Source of the DNA: Pseudonocardiaceae bacterium
GTDB taxonomy: Bacteria; Actinomycetota; Actinomycetes; Mycobacteriales; Pseudonocardiaceae
Length of the DNA stretch: 49,948 bases
Assembly (NCBI GenBank): GCA_009377865.1
Contig: WHTH01000027.1
Span: 1-49,948, forward strand
Direction: 5' to 3'
Below the pieces are notes generated by a model that saw only the letters and a list, made by a program, of their open reading frames with translations, was not told the origin of the DNA and did not search any database. Position 1 is the first letter of the stretch. Every line of letters starts with the position of its first letter. Both the position numbers and the translations under genes were made by a program. Shown here in pieces: positions 1-7,509 of this stretch.

Positions 1-66
1 ATCACCGTGCTGCGCGGCGCGATCACCGGCCAACCCTGGATGCCAGCACTACTCGCACCCACCTGA
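1..66 (+). CDS. C-terminal end of an unidentified protein (partial)
   Basis: The first base starts an open frame of 21 codons that ends at a TGA at 64-66 and reads ITVLRGAITGQPWMPALLAP plus T. Codon use fits the surrounding genes. The rest of the gene lies outside the window, so neither family nor function can be given. The following 195 bases hold no convincing gene. Confidence 0.4.
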   Translation: MTVLRGAITGQPWMPALLAPT

Positions 67-261
67 CCCTCGGGACCTACCGGAAGCCCACCGCCGACCG
101 GCGACAACGTCATGCGCTGATCAGGGGCTGAATGTTTACGCACCGGTGCCACCGACAAAGAAACAATCGCAATGCGACAAGCGGTCGATCTGGAACGACG
201 AGCGGCCGCCATCAGCGCCGCTCTTGCCGCTCGCCGTAGGGGCTGCGCGCGAGGCCCGGGA

Positions 262-1713
262 CTACCGGCGGACGTGGACGGTGGCCATCATGCCGGCGTC
301 CTCGTGGTCGAGGATGTGGCAGTGGAAGACGCTGCGGCCGTTGTGGGCGGTGAACGGGATCCGCAGCCGGACCCAGCCCCGCGGCGGCACGAGCACGACG
401 TCCTGCGGTGTCCCGGACAGCGGGGCGCCGTCGCTGGTCGCCAGCACGACGAACGGCCACACGTGCAGGTGGAACGGGTGCGCCATCGGCGTGGAGTTCG
501 TGACGGTCCACTCCTCGGTGGTCCCGAACCGCACCGACTGGTCGTCGCGTTGCGGGTCGAAGGCGCGACCGTCGATGCCGAAGCTCATGCCTGCCATCCC
601 CATCCCCATGGTGAAGGCGATCCGCCGCCGCGCCGCGACCGCGGTGGTGTCGGGCACCTGGGCCGGCAGCTCCGCAGGCAGCGGGGCCTCCGGAGCGGCC
701 GAGCCGTCCACCAGCAGCGTGGCCAGCAGGACCGGCTCGCTGCGCACACCACCACCACCCATGCCGCCCATACCGCCCTGGTCGACCCCCTCGGACATCA
801 GCTCGAAACGTCCCGCCGCAGTCGGCCGCACCACCATATCGGCGCGGTTACCGGGGGCGAGCACGACGCGCTCCCGGCTCGCCGGGGCGGGCAGGAACGT
901 CCCGTCGAGGGCGACCAGGTCGAGCTCGTGTCCGGCCAACCGCAGCGCCAGCATCCGAGAGGCGCAACCGTTGATGATGCGCCAGCGCTGCGCGACGCCC
1001 GGGGCCGCGCTGATGCTGGGCTGGTGCTGGCCATTGACCAGGACCAGCTCACCCTGGCGCCCCATCATCCGGTCCATCCGGCCCGGCGCCGCGACGGAGC
1101 CGCCAGCGTTCATCGTCGTATCGGTCACCATCAGCACCCGGTCCCGGTCGACGGGCAGGTCCGGGCCACGGTCGACCAGCAGCGTCCCGGCGAGACCGCC
1201 GAAGATCTGGTCGGCCACCATGCCGTGGTGGTGTGGGTGGTACCAGAAAGTCCCGGCCGGGTGGTCGGCCGGGATGCGGAACAGGTAGTCGAGCGAGGTT
1301 CCCGGTTCGATGCGCAGGAACGGGTTGTCCCCGTTGGCCTGCGGCGACACCCGCAACCCGTGGGTGTGCAGATTGGTGGGCTGGTCGAGCCGGTTGGTCA
1401 GCCGCACCGAGAGCTCGTCGCCCGGCCGCACCCGCAGCGTGGGCCCGGGCGAGGTTCCGTTGTACCCCAGCGCCGCGGTGTCCCGTCCGGCCAGCGCCGC
1501 GCCTGCGGCGGCGGTGAGGTCGACGCGCAGCCTGCCGCCCCGGCTGCTCACCACCTCCGGGTCGCGCAAGGACGCGCCGCTGCCGGCGGGGCGGAAACCG
1601 CCCTCCGGCGAGCCCGCACTCCACAACCACCCTGCCGTGCCGCCCGCGACGCCGGCGGCACCCACGGCGGTCAGACCCATCGCCCGGCGACGGCTGATCG
1701 GCCGGCCGCTCAC
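262..1713 (-). CDS. Tat-exported multicopper oxidase, three-domain laccase/CueO type
   Basis: A 483-residue multicopper oxidase, probably oxidising Cu(I) or small phenolics outside the membrane with O2 as acceptor. Visible: a twin-arginine signal (SRRRAMGL, residues 7-14) followed by a hydrophobic Ala/Gly stretch; copper ligand motifs HTHGL (116-120), YHPHHHG (158-164), HPFHLHVWPF (from 412) and HCHILDHEDAGMM (464-476), the last with the type 1 Cys and axial Met. Met/Gly-rich segments (GMGGMGGGG; MGMGMAGM) recall the methionine-rich copper-binding parts of CueO and PcoA. The GTG start overlaps the stop of the upstream SHOCT gene (GTGA at 1710-1713), so it is probably translationally coupled. 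It is the last gene of a unit headed by a BlaI repressor and an M56 peptidase. The function class is solid; the substrate is inferred. Confidence 0.93.
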   Translation of the reverse strand: MSGRPISRRRAMGLTAVGAAGVAGGTAGWLWSAGSPEGGFRPAGSGASLRDPEVVSSRGGRLRVDLTAAAGAALAGRDTAALGYNGTSPGPTLRVRPGDELSVRLTNRLDQPTNLHTHGLRVSPQANGDNPFLRIEPGTSLDYLFRIPADHPAGTFWYHPHHHGMVADQIFGGLAGTLLVDRGPDLPVDRDRVLMVTDTTMNAGGSVAAPGRMDRMMGRQGELVLVNGQHQPSISAAPGVAQRWRIINGCASRMLALRLAGHELDLVALDGTFLPAPASRERVVLAPGNRADMVVRPTAAGRFELMSEGVDQGGMGGMGGGGVRSEPVLLATLLVDGSAAPEAPLPAELPAQVPDTTAVAARRRIAFTMGMGMAGMSFGIDGRAFDPQRDDQSVRFGTTEEWTVTNSTPMAHPFHLHVWPFVVLATSDGAPLSGTPQDVVLVPPRGWVRLRIPFTAHNGRSVFHCHILDHEDAGMMATVHVRR

Positions 1714-1919
1714 CGCAGCTCGTCACGCATCCGGCGGTACTGCTGCTCATCGATCTCCCCGCGGGCGAACCGCTCGTCGAGGATCTGCCGCGCCGACGAA
1801 GCCGCTCCCGGCCACCCGCCCTGCACCAGCCGGAACGCCACGTAGCCGAGCAGCACCAGCCCGACCAGCACCAGCAGCGGCCAGACCAGCATCCAGGCCA
1901 TCATCTCGCCGTTCATCAT
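1710..1919 (-). CDS. Small SHOCT-domain membrane protein
   Basis: 69 residues: a Met-rich N-terminus (MMNGEMMAWML), one transmembrane helix (about 8-30), then a SHOCT-type tail (ARQILDERFARGEIDEQQYRRMRDEL), the short C-terminal oligomerisation/anchor motif known from many small actinobacterial membrane proteins. A GAGGTG ribosome site lies upstream of the ATG. The stop overlaps the start of the multicopper oxidase. The Met-rich start and this position suggest a role near copper, possibly as a partner of the oxidase, but this is inference. Confidence 0.8.
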   Translation of the reverse strand: MMNGEMMAWMLVWPLLVLVGLVLLGYVAFRLVQGGWPGAASSARQILDERFARGEIDEQQYRRMRDELR

Positions 1920-1930
1920 CGTCGATCACC

Positions 1931-2480
1931 TCACGTTCGATCTATCGCACGGTTCGAGCGGGTGTCCGCCCAGAGCGTCGTCTCGATCAGCGCTGCGCAC
2001 CACTGCGGGTGGGTCAGGGCGAGCCCGTGGTCGGCGGTGGGGTGCACCGGGGCGGCGACAGCCGGATGGCGCGCGGCGACCCAATCCGCCGCAGACGGCG
2101 CGAGGTAGCGGGCCGTCACCGACCAGAAAGGACTCCATTCGGCCCATCGCCGTCGCCCGCGCGTCCGCCTCGGCAGAGTTGGTCCACAACGGCGCCCCGA
2201 GCAGGTCCGGAACCACGACGGTGGCATGGCTAGCTATCCGGTCATACGCGGATCCGAAGTACGCACCGCAGGACACCATCCCGTGCAGCAACAGGACCAC
2301 ACGCTCTCCGCTGCCGTGGACCCGGACCGACAACGGGCCCGCGAATCGCTGCCGGCCGGAACCGGGCGCCCACCGGCGCACCGCGGGCGCCGTGACATGG
2401 CGCAGCACCCATCCGAACGTGGCGATGAGCACAAGGACGCCCACACCTGCCCAACCCGGCGCGTGACGGCGGGCGATCAC
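1931..2480 (-). pseudogene. Alpha/beta hydrolase, frameshifted
   Basis: The likely GTG start (2480) overlaps the stop of the M56 gene. One frame encodes an N-terminal hydrophobic helix (VGVLVLIATFGWVLRHV) and the strand-turn region of an alpha/beta hydrolase (VVLLLHGMVSCGAYFGSAYD, then VVVPDLLG). Around 2130 the coding sense moves to another frame, which carries a plausible C-terminus (DHGLALTHPQWCAALIETTL) ending at 1931. No complete nucleophile elbow (GxSxG) is visible, and the protein is short for the fold, so an internal deletion is also likely. It lies between the M56 peptidase and the SHOCT gene. Either a real pseudogene or a gene damaged by a base-call error. Confidence 0.65.
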
Positions 2481-3277
2481 AGCGCAAGAGCGGCAAGCGC
2501 GGCTTGTCCGGTGCACATGAACAGGCTGATGGCGGCGACCACGCCGGCGAAGGACAGCACCAGGCTCGGCAGTGACGGGTGCCGGCTGGGGATCTGCTCG
2601 CCGGACAGCTGCGCGATCCGTGCGTCGGTCGCACCATCGAAGGCGGCCGCCATGATTGGGATCCGGCTATCCGTGGCGGACAGCAGCGCGCCGGCCAGCG
2701 CGGGGACGCCGACCTGACGGATCGCGGCGCCGTCGGCGGACAGCTCGGCATGCTCGCGTCGGCGGGCCGCCCACCAGGACGTCACCGGCACGAAGAACAG
2801 CACGTCGGCGGCGGCACGGCGCAGCAGTCCCCGCAGCGGGTCCCACCGCCGTGCGTGTGCCCGCTCGTGCACGAGCACCGCGTCCAACTCGTCGGGCGCC
2901 AGCCCAGCGACGGCTCCCGTGGTGACATAGACCCTCGGGCGGAGCAGCCCGGCGCAGAATGCACTGCGATCGTCCCCGGCGACGCAGACCACTCCGCTCA
3001 CCGCCGTCCGCCGCATCGCTGCGCGCAGCGCACGCTCGGCACCGGTCCGGGTCAGCCCACGCACCGCCTGCCGGCATCGCGCCGCCAGCCAGCTCGCCCG
3101 GGCGAGGAACGCGACGACGGTCACCACGGCCGCCACCGCGACCGCGACCGCGAGGCACTGCGCCAGGGTCATGCCCGCGGCCACCTCGGCTGTGGGTCGC
3201 CAGCTCACCCGCAGCGCGACCGCCGCGCCCACCACCGCAGTGAGTAGCGGATGGGACCGTAGCCAGCGCAGCGTCAT
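2477..3277 (-). CDS. M56-family membrane metallopeptidase (BlaR1/MecR1-like), copy 1
   Basis: 266 residues from an ATG at 3277 that overlaps the stop of the upstream blaI-type gene (ATGA). Membrane helices lie near the N-terminus (about 10-25 and 36-58) and at the very C-terminus. The zinc site is HERAH (137-141) with a downstream ELSAD (Glu about 178), the M56 pattern. Family knowledge: M56 proteins paired with BlaI repressors sense an envelope signal and inactivate the repressor by proteolysis. There is no penicillin-binding sensor domain, as in other actinobacterial homologues, so the signal is not a beta-lactam bound to this protein. Downstream genes lead to a multicopper oxidase, so a copper or redox signal is inferred. 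Confidence 0.9.
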   Translation of the reverse strand: MTLRWLRSHPLLTAVVGAAVALRVSWRPTAEVAAGMTLAQCLAVAVAVAAVVTVVAFLARASWLAARCRQAVRGLTRTGAERALRAAMRRTAVSGVVCVAGDDRSAFCAGLLRPRVYVTTGAVAGLAPDELDAVLVHERAHARRWDPLRGLLRRAAADVLFFVPVTSWWAARRREHAELSADGAAIRQVGVPALAGALLSATDSRIPIMAAAFDGATDARIAQLSGEQIPSRHPSLPSLVLSFAGVVAAISLFMCTGQAALAALAL

Positions 3278-3663
3278 CGGTTGCGCAGCCTCTCCAGCTT
3301 GGCGCGTTGCTGCGGGTCGAGGGCGTCGAGCCGGGCAGCGAAGGCGGCCAGCGCGGCGTCGCCGTACCGCTGTACTGCCGCAGCCGCCTCCCGGGTGCTC
3401 TCGGTGGCCAGGAAGTCGGCCGGGCCGCCGGCCGCGCAGTAGTCGTAGGCCCTGCGTCCGACTGCCGCATCGGCGACCAGCACGCCCTTGTCCGCGAGCC
3501 GCCGCATCGTGGTGAGCACCGTGGTGTAGGCGAGTTCGGGCAGCAACGCCAGCACGTCGCGGACGGTGAAGGGCTCGCGCACCTGATCTGTCCACACCAC
3601 TCGCATGATGCGGGCCTCCAGCGGGCCGAGCACCTCGAGGGCGCGATCGAGATCGTCAGCCAC
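3274..3663 (-). CDS. BlaI/MecI-family transcriptional repressor, copy 1
   Basis: 129 residues from GTG 3663, chosen because GGAGG lies 8 bases upstream; an ATG at 3690 is the longer alternative. It contains a winged helix (LGPLEARIMRVVW, then FTVRDVLALL, then AYTTVLTTMRRLADKGVL) and a helical dimerisation tail, as in BlaI/MecI. Repressors of this family bind short inverted repeats and are cleaved when the partner M56 protease is activated. It overlaps the M56 gene by 4 bases. Two candidate TACTA/TAGTA operators lie directly upstream (3679-3753), consistent with autoregulation. Confidence 0.92.
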   Translation of the reverse strand: MADDLDRALEVLGPLEARIMRVVWTDQVREPFTVRDVLALLPELAYTTVLTTMRRLADKGVLVADAAVGRRAYDYCAAGGPADFLATESTREAAAAVQRYGDAALAAFAARLDALDPQQRAKLERLRNR

Positions 3664-3678
3664 CTGCGACCACCTCCA

Positions 3679-3753
3679 ACTACGCGCCAATAGTAGCGAG
3701 CACGGCAGGCGTCGTCTACTGTACGGCTGTAGTTACTACTATCTACTAGTAGT
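3679..3753. promoter_or_regulatory. Paired BlaI-type operator candidates upstream of blaI copy 1
   Basis: Two inverted repeats with the same geometry: ACTA-N8-TAGT at 3679-3694, and ACTA-N8-TAGT at 3738-3753. The second lies inside a longer perfect repeat, ACTACTA-N5-TAGTAGT (3735-3753), and also contains the palindrome CTACTAGTAG (3743-3752). They sit between the blaI start and the plus-strand methyltransferase remnant. Related elements recur upstream of many other units here. Binding by BlaI is inferred from position and symmetry. Confidence 0.6.
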
Positions 3754-3780
3754 GGAGGTTGAGGTGGCGCAGCTGAGGAG

Positions 3781-4125
3781 TTCCAGCACCCGTGGTTCGC
3801 GCGCGTCTACGAGCACATCAGCATGGCCGCCGAGCACGCTGGCGTCGGCGAGCACCGCAACCGGCTGCTGGCCGGGCTCACCGGCGGGGAGCTGCGGTTC
3901 TACGAGCACGTCCGCTCGGACAAAGCGCTGCTCGCGCGCACGGAGGATCTGGTCTCGCCGCTGTGGTCGCGGGCGCTGGCCGGTTGCCACCTCAATCGGG
4001 ACACGGCAGCCACGATCGCCACCGCCGGATTCACCATCGACACGCTCGACCACTTCATCTTCCGGCCATCCAGGTTCGTCGCCCAAGCACACATCCTGTG
4101 CCGCGCCCACAAGCCTTCAGCCTGA
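3781..4125 (+). pseudogene. SAM-dependent methyltransferase with its cofactor-binding core deleted
   Basis: The frame begins HPWFARVYEHISMAAEHAG and HRNRLLAGLTG, the N-terminus typical of small actinobacterial class I methyltransferases, then jumps directly to GGELRFYEHVRSDK and a normal C-terminal part (HLNRDTAATIATAGFTID, then FVAQAHILCRAHKP). The Rossmann core with motif I (GxGxG), about 100 residues, is missing at the LTG/GGELRF junction. A TGA lies in frame just before 3781, so even the start is damaged; ATG 3823 could still give a 100-residue product, but without a SAM site. Internal deletion remnant. Confidence 0.75.
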
Positions 4126-4155
4126 ATCAATCGTTTCGGTATCGAGGAGCCCGCC

Positions 4156-5037
4156 ATGTCACAGCAACCCGATCCCACGACGGTCTCCGCCGGCAGCGGG
4201 ACCGTCCCGAACGCCGAGCAGGCGGACGCCTGGGACGGCGACGACGGCCGCCACTGGGTGACCCACCGGCAGCGCTACGACACGATGCTGCGCCGGCTCA
4301 CACCCCATCTCCTCGATGCGGCCGCGGTGACCGCGGCCGAGCGGGTGCTCGACATCGGCTGCGGGTCCGGGGAGACGACCTGCGCGGTGGCCCGCGCGGC
4401 ACGGCACGGCCTGACGCTCGGGGTGGACCTGTCGGGGGCACTGCTCGACGAGGCGCGTGACCGAGCAATCCACGAAGGTCTGCACAACGTCGCGTTCGAA
4501 CAGGGCGATGCCCAGCTACACCCGTTCCCTGCGGAGAGCCACGACGTGGCGATGAGCCGCTTCGGCGTCATGTTCTTCGACGACCCCACCGCCGCCTTCG
4601 CCAACATCGCCCGAGCACTCCGGCCCGGTGGCCGGCTGGCGTTCCTGTGCTGGCAGGATGTGGGACGCAACGAGTGGATCGCGACGATCGGCAGCGCACT
4701 CGCCGCAGCCGTGGAGCTGCCTGCCATGGGCGGGGACGGGCCCGGGCCGTTCTCGCTCGCCGACCCCCGCTCGATTCGAGAGCTACTCGACGACACCGGT
4801 TTCGTCGACGCCTCGATCGCTCCGCTCGTCGAGCCGATGCGGTTCGGTGAGGATGTCGATGACGTGATCGGCTTCGTCCGGGACATCAGCCTGGTCCGCA
4901 CGCTGCTGTCCGACGCCGACGAGGAAACGACGACGAAAGCCTCCGACGCGATGCGCACTGCCCTGGCGCCCCACCAGTCAGCCGACGGAATCCTGCTGGG
5001 CGGGGCAACATGGCTGGTGACCGCCAACCGGCGATAA
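4156..5037 (+). CDS. Class I SAM-dependent methyltransferase
   Basis: 293 residues. Motif I is intact (VLDIGCGSGETT, about residues 65-76), followed by an acidic motif II (LGVDLSGALLDEAR), a DAQLHPFP segment and a post-core LRPGGRLAFLCWQ strand. This is the UbiE/type 11 architecture; the C-terminal third carries a FGEDVDDVIGFVRD helix seen in such proteins. The substrate cannot be told. A GAGGAG ribosome site lies before the ATG. It is convergent with the TetR gene downstream. The product is cytoplasmic; no membrane segment is seen. Confidence 0.88.
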   Translation: MSQQPDPTTVSAGSGTVPNAEQADAWDGDDGRHWVTHRQRYDTMLRRLTPHLLDAAAVTAAERVLDIGCGSGETTCAVARAARHGLTLGVDLSGALLDEARDRAIHEGLHNVAFEQGDAQLHPFPAESHDVAMSRFGVMFFDDPTAAFANIARALRPGGRLAFLCWQDVGRNEWIATIGSALAAAVELPAMGGDGPGPFSLADPRSIRELLDDTGFVDASIAPLVEPMRFGEDVDDVIGFVRDISLVRTLLSDADEETTTKASDAMRTALAPHQSADGILLGGATWLVTANRR

Positions 5038-5042
5038 CGCAC

Positions 5043-5061
5043 GCGCTGATCGAGTCAGCGC
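5043..5061. terminator. Hairpin between convergent genes
   Basis: A perfect 7-base stem, GCGCTGA / TCAGCGC, with a 5-base loop lies just after the methyltransferase stop and overlaps the tetR-type stop. There is no T-run, as usual for actinobacterial hairpins. Its position between converging genes supports a bidirectional terminator. Confidence 0.45.
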
Positions 5062-5633
5062 GGAGGACGCAACCCCGCCAGCGTGACCGTGACGAGCCGG
5101 CGGACCGCAGCCTCGGACGGCAGGCTGCTCGCCGCCGTGAGGGCGTGCAGGCAGTAGCTCGCGAGCTCGTCCGGCCCGACATCGTCCCGGAGGTCGCCGG
5201 TCGCTGCGACGTCGGTCAGCAGGTCTCGGAACACGTCGATGAGCTGCTGTTGCGCCTGGGCGACATGCTCACCTCGGTGCAGCAGTGCCGCGAGCTCGGT
5301 GCCGTGGTGCTCGCGGTGGTAGGAGATCAGCGCGTAGGCCTGCAGCACCGCTTCGAGTCGCTTGCCGGCGTCGCCGGCCTGGTCCCGGAGTTCGGCGAGA
5401 TGGTCGAGGTGGCCGGCGACGTGACGTTGGTGCCAGGCGAACAGGATCGCTTCGGCGTCTGGGAAGTACTTGTAGAGCGTGGCACGTCCGATGCCGGCCT
5501 TCTCAGCGATCTGCGACATCGTCACCGACGTCAGCCCGTGCTCGGCCACCAGCGCCGCAGTGGTGTCCAGGATCGCCTCGCGCACCGCGTGGCGGTGCGC
5601 CTCGATCGTCTCGCTCCACAACTTGGGCACCAC
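5055..5633 (-). CDS. TetR-family transcriptional regulator
   Basis: 192 residues with the N-terminal TetR helix-turn-helix (REAILDTTAALVAEHGLTSV, then MSQIAEKAGIGRATLYKYFP, about 17-58) and an all-helical ligand domain. It is divergent from the two small membrane genes at 5750-6591, and short palindromes lie between them, so it probably represses that unit and itself. The inducer is unknown. Confidence 0.9.
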   Translation of the reverse strand: MVPKLWSETIEAHRHAVREAILDTTAALVAEHGLTSVTMSQIAEKAGIGRATLYKYFPDAEAILFAWHQRHVAGHLDHLAELRDQAGDAGKRLEAVLQAYALISYHREHHGTELAALLHRGEHVAQAQQQLIDVFRDLLTDVAATGDLRDDVGPDELASYCLHALTAASSLPSEAAVRRLVTVTLAGLRPPR

Positions 5634-5679
5634 ACCAATGTACGTGACGACGATCGCGTGACACTATGGCCTGAATACC

Positions 5680-5710
5680 GACATACTGTCTCGTAAACTG
5701 ACACTTGTCA
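5680..5710. promoter_or_regulatory. Candidate TetR operators in divergent promoter
   Basis: Two short inverted repeats lie between the tetR-type gene and the plus-strand membrane genes: GACA-TAC-TGTC (5680-5690) and TGACA-CT-TGTCA (5699-5710). Their shared GACA/TGTC arms and spacing suggest one regulatory region. Confidence 0.45.
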
Positions 5711-5749
5711 TGGACACCACGGCAACCACGCGCGACGGAGGAGACGCAC

Positions 5750-6043
5750 ATGGCTGACCCACTCCCCTACTCCGACAGCGGCGACGAGACCGGTGTGGAG
5801 CCCGAGCGCGGATCGAGCATGAGCACACCACGCTGGGTGAAGGTATTCGGGCTCATCACGATCGTCGTGGTCCTGCTGGTCGTCATCGTGATGGTCGCCG
5901 ATGGTGGTAGCCATGGCCCCGGTCGCCACACCCCGTCCGGTGACGCCGTTGGCCGACCACCGCCCTCCAGCGTCACAGCAGGCCAACCACAATCTGCCGG
6001 TGACCTGGGTGGCCACACACCGCCCGAGGGTGACCACCGATGA
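5750..6043 (+). CDS. Small single-pass membrane protein of unknown function
   Basis: 97 residues from ATG 5750, chosen for the GGAGGAG site 7 bases upstream. An acidic N-terminus is followed by one strong transmembrane helix (VFGLITIVVVLLVVIVMV) and a Gly/Pro/His-rich tail (GGSHGPGRHTP, later GGHTPPEGDH) predicted outside the membrane. The His-rich tail could bind metal, but this is a guess. The stop overlaps the next gene (ATGA, 6040-6043). The pair looks co-transcribed and controlled by the divergent TetR protein. Confidence 0.7.
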   Translation: MADPLPYSDSGDETGVEPERGSSMSTPRWVKVFGLITIVVVLLVVIVMVADGGSHGPGRHTPSGDAVGRPPPSSVTAGQPQSAGDLGGHTPPEGDHR

Positions 6044-6591
6044 CCATGACGCCCCGCCTTCGCAAGTTCACGCTCACCGCGCATGTCACGTCCTCGGTCG
6101 GCTGGCTCGGCGCGGTCGCTGCGTACCTCGCTCTCGCCGTCATCGGTCTGACCAGCCAGGACACCCAGGTGATGCGTGCCGTCCACCTTGCGATGGAGCC
6201 GACCGCCTGGTATGTCATCGTCCCGTTGGCCCTGGCTTCGCTGTTCACCGGGCTTGTCTCGTCGCTGGGCACACCATGGGGCCTGTTCCGGCACTACTGG
6301 GTCCTGTTCAAGCTCGTGATAAGCGTGTTCTCCAGCATCATCTTGCTGACGTACGTGCAGTCGATCGGCTACTTCGCGGAAGTAGCGGCGCGGACGTCAC
6401 TGTCCAGCGCCGAACTCAGCGAGCTGAGGAATCCAACCCACGTGGTGCACTCCGGTGGCGGCCTGCTGCTGTTACTCGTGGCCACGGCGCTGGCCGTGTA
6501 CAAGCCGCGGGGCATGACCCGGCACGGGCAGCGTAAGCAGCGCAAGCAGCGTGCGAGGCAGCACGAGCAGCCTACGGCGCTCGTGCCGTAA
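6040..6591 (+). CDS. Multi-pass membrane protein, DUF2269-like
   Basis: 183 residues with four predicted transmembrane helices (LTAHVTSSVGWLGAVAAYLA; WYVIVPLALASLFTGLVSSL; LFKLVISVFSSIILLTYV; GGGLLLLLVATALAVY) and a basic C-terminal tail. The helix pattern, with His near the first helix and HVVHSGGG before the last, resembles DUF2269/CopD-like small integral proteins. Translationally coupled to the preceding gene. No catalytic motif is seen and the function is unknown. Confidence 0.7.
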   Translation: MTMTPRLRKFTLTAHVTSSVGWLGAVAAYLALAVIGLTSQDTQVMRAVHLAMEPTAWYVIVPLALASLFTGLVSSLGTPWGLFRHYWVLFKLVISVFSSIILLTYVQSIGYFAEVAARTSLSSAELSELRNPTHVVHSGGGLLLLLVATALAVYKPRGMTRHGQRKQRKQRARQHEQPTALVP

Positions 6592-6764
6592 GTGCGGCGG
6601 CTTGGTCTCGAGGCCCACAGCTGTGGGCGTTCCTCGGTCGCGGTACTCACTGATCCACTCCCTCGACGGCCTCGTAGCCGCATTGGCGATCCGCGCGGCC
6701 GAGAGATGAGAATCCGGCGGGGCGAAACCTGTTCGGCTTCGCCCCGCCGGACCGCACTCTCGGT

Positions 6765-7041
6765 TGTCGTTCTCCTCGAACGTCGCCAGGCCCGCGCCGG
6801 TGAACCGGTCGGTCGCGGCGGTGACCTCTTCGGTGGACTCCACTTCGACGCCGAGGTGGTCCAGCACGGTGGGCTGCTCTGCCTCGCCTTCCAGGAGCAC
6901 GAGCTTGAGCGGCGGCTCGGTGATCGCGAAGTTGGCGTACCCGGGACGCCGCTTCGCCGGTTCGACACCGAACAGTGCGGAGTAGAAGGTGACCGAGCCT
7001 TCGAGGTCGGAGACCCGCAGCGCCAGTTGCACCCGTGACAT
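6765..7041 (-). pseudogene. arsI: arsI/cadI-type glyoxalase-fold protein, 3' truncated
   Basis: The first 90 or so residues match the ArsI/CadI family (VOC fold; C-As bond lyase or cadmium-induced protein): SRVQLALRVSDLEGSVTFYS, LFGVEPAKRRPGYANFAI and LGVEVESTEEV. After FEEND the reading turns into unrelated sequence (NRECGPAG and onward), so the second half, including the conserved Cys pair that binds As(III), is missing. It starts at ATG 7041, divergent from arsR. The lost part makes activity very unlikely. Confidence 0.75.
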
Positions 7042-7122
7042 GATCGCTCCTCCTTACTTAGATTGCTGTCTAACCTGTAGATATAGATTGCACTCGAAGT
7101 AGATGTCTGTCAAGGTAGAAGT
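7042..7122. promoter_or_regulatory. Divergent arsR/arsI promoter region
   Basis: The 81 bases between the two starts are AT-richer than their surroundings and hold two TAGATTGC-type direct repeats (in the 7060-7095 stretch) and GTAGATGTCTGTC. This is where an ArsR operator would be expected; the exact site cannot be fixed by eye. Confidence 0.4.
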
Positions 7123-7509
7123 ATGTCGAAGCAAGTCGTGCCTGTGATGTGCTGCTCGCCGCTGACCGGTGCCCCGCTGTCCGCAGCGGAGGCTGCCGAG
7201 CTGGCGGGGGTGTTCAAGGCGATCGCCGACCCGGTTCGGCTGCGGCTGCTGTCGCTGATCGCCTCGCACGCCGGCGGGGAGGCCTGCGTCTGTGACCTGA
7301 CCGGGGCGTTCGCGCTGACCGGGCCGACCATCTCCCATCACCTCAAGGTGCTGCGCGAAGCCAGGCTGATCGACGGGGAGCGCCGCGGAACGTGGATCTA
7401 CTACCGGGTGCGACCCGAACTGCTGGCCCAGCTGTCCGCGGTACTGGTCCACGACGTGCCGGCGGCCGTGCGCGCCGACGTACCTCTTTCCGCGGAAGCG
7501 GCGACGTGA
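7123..7509 (+). CDS. arsR: ArsR-family arsenite-responsive repressor
   Basis: 128 residues with the ArsR/SmtB winged helix (AGVFKAIADPVRLRLLSLIA, then TGPTISHHLKVLREARLI). The ACVCDLTGAF segment carries the paired cysteines in the alpha-3 position that bind As(III)/Sb(III) in ArsR, with extra cysteines near the N-terminus (VMCCSP). It overlaps the start of acr3 (GTGA, 7506-7509). It is expected to repress the divergent arsI and its own acr3-arsC unit until arsenite binds. Confidence 0.93.
   Translation: MSKQVVPVMCCSPLTGAPLSAAEAAELAGVFKAIADPVRLRLLSLIASHAGGEACVCDLTGAFALTGPTISHHLKVLREARLIDGERRGTWIYYRVRPELLAQLSAVLVHDVPAAVRADVPLSAEAAT

Noticed and set aside
172-1845. Long open frame opposite the first multicopper oxidase
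   Set aside because: It is the shadow of a very GC-rich gene on the other strand: Arg/His/Gly/Ala-rich, with no family motif, while the minus strand has all copper ligands.
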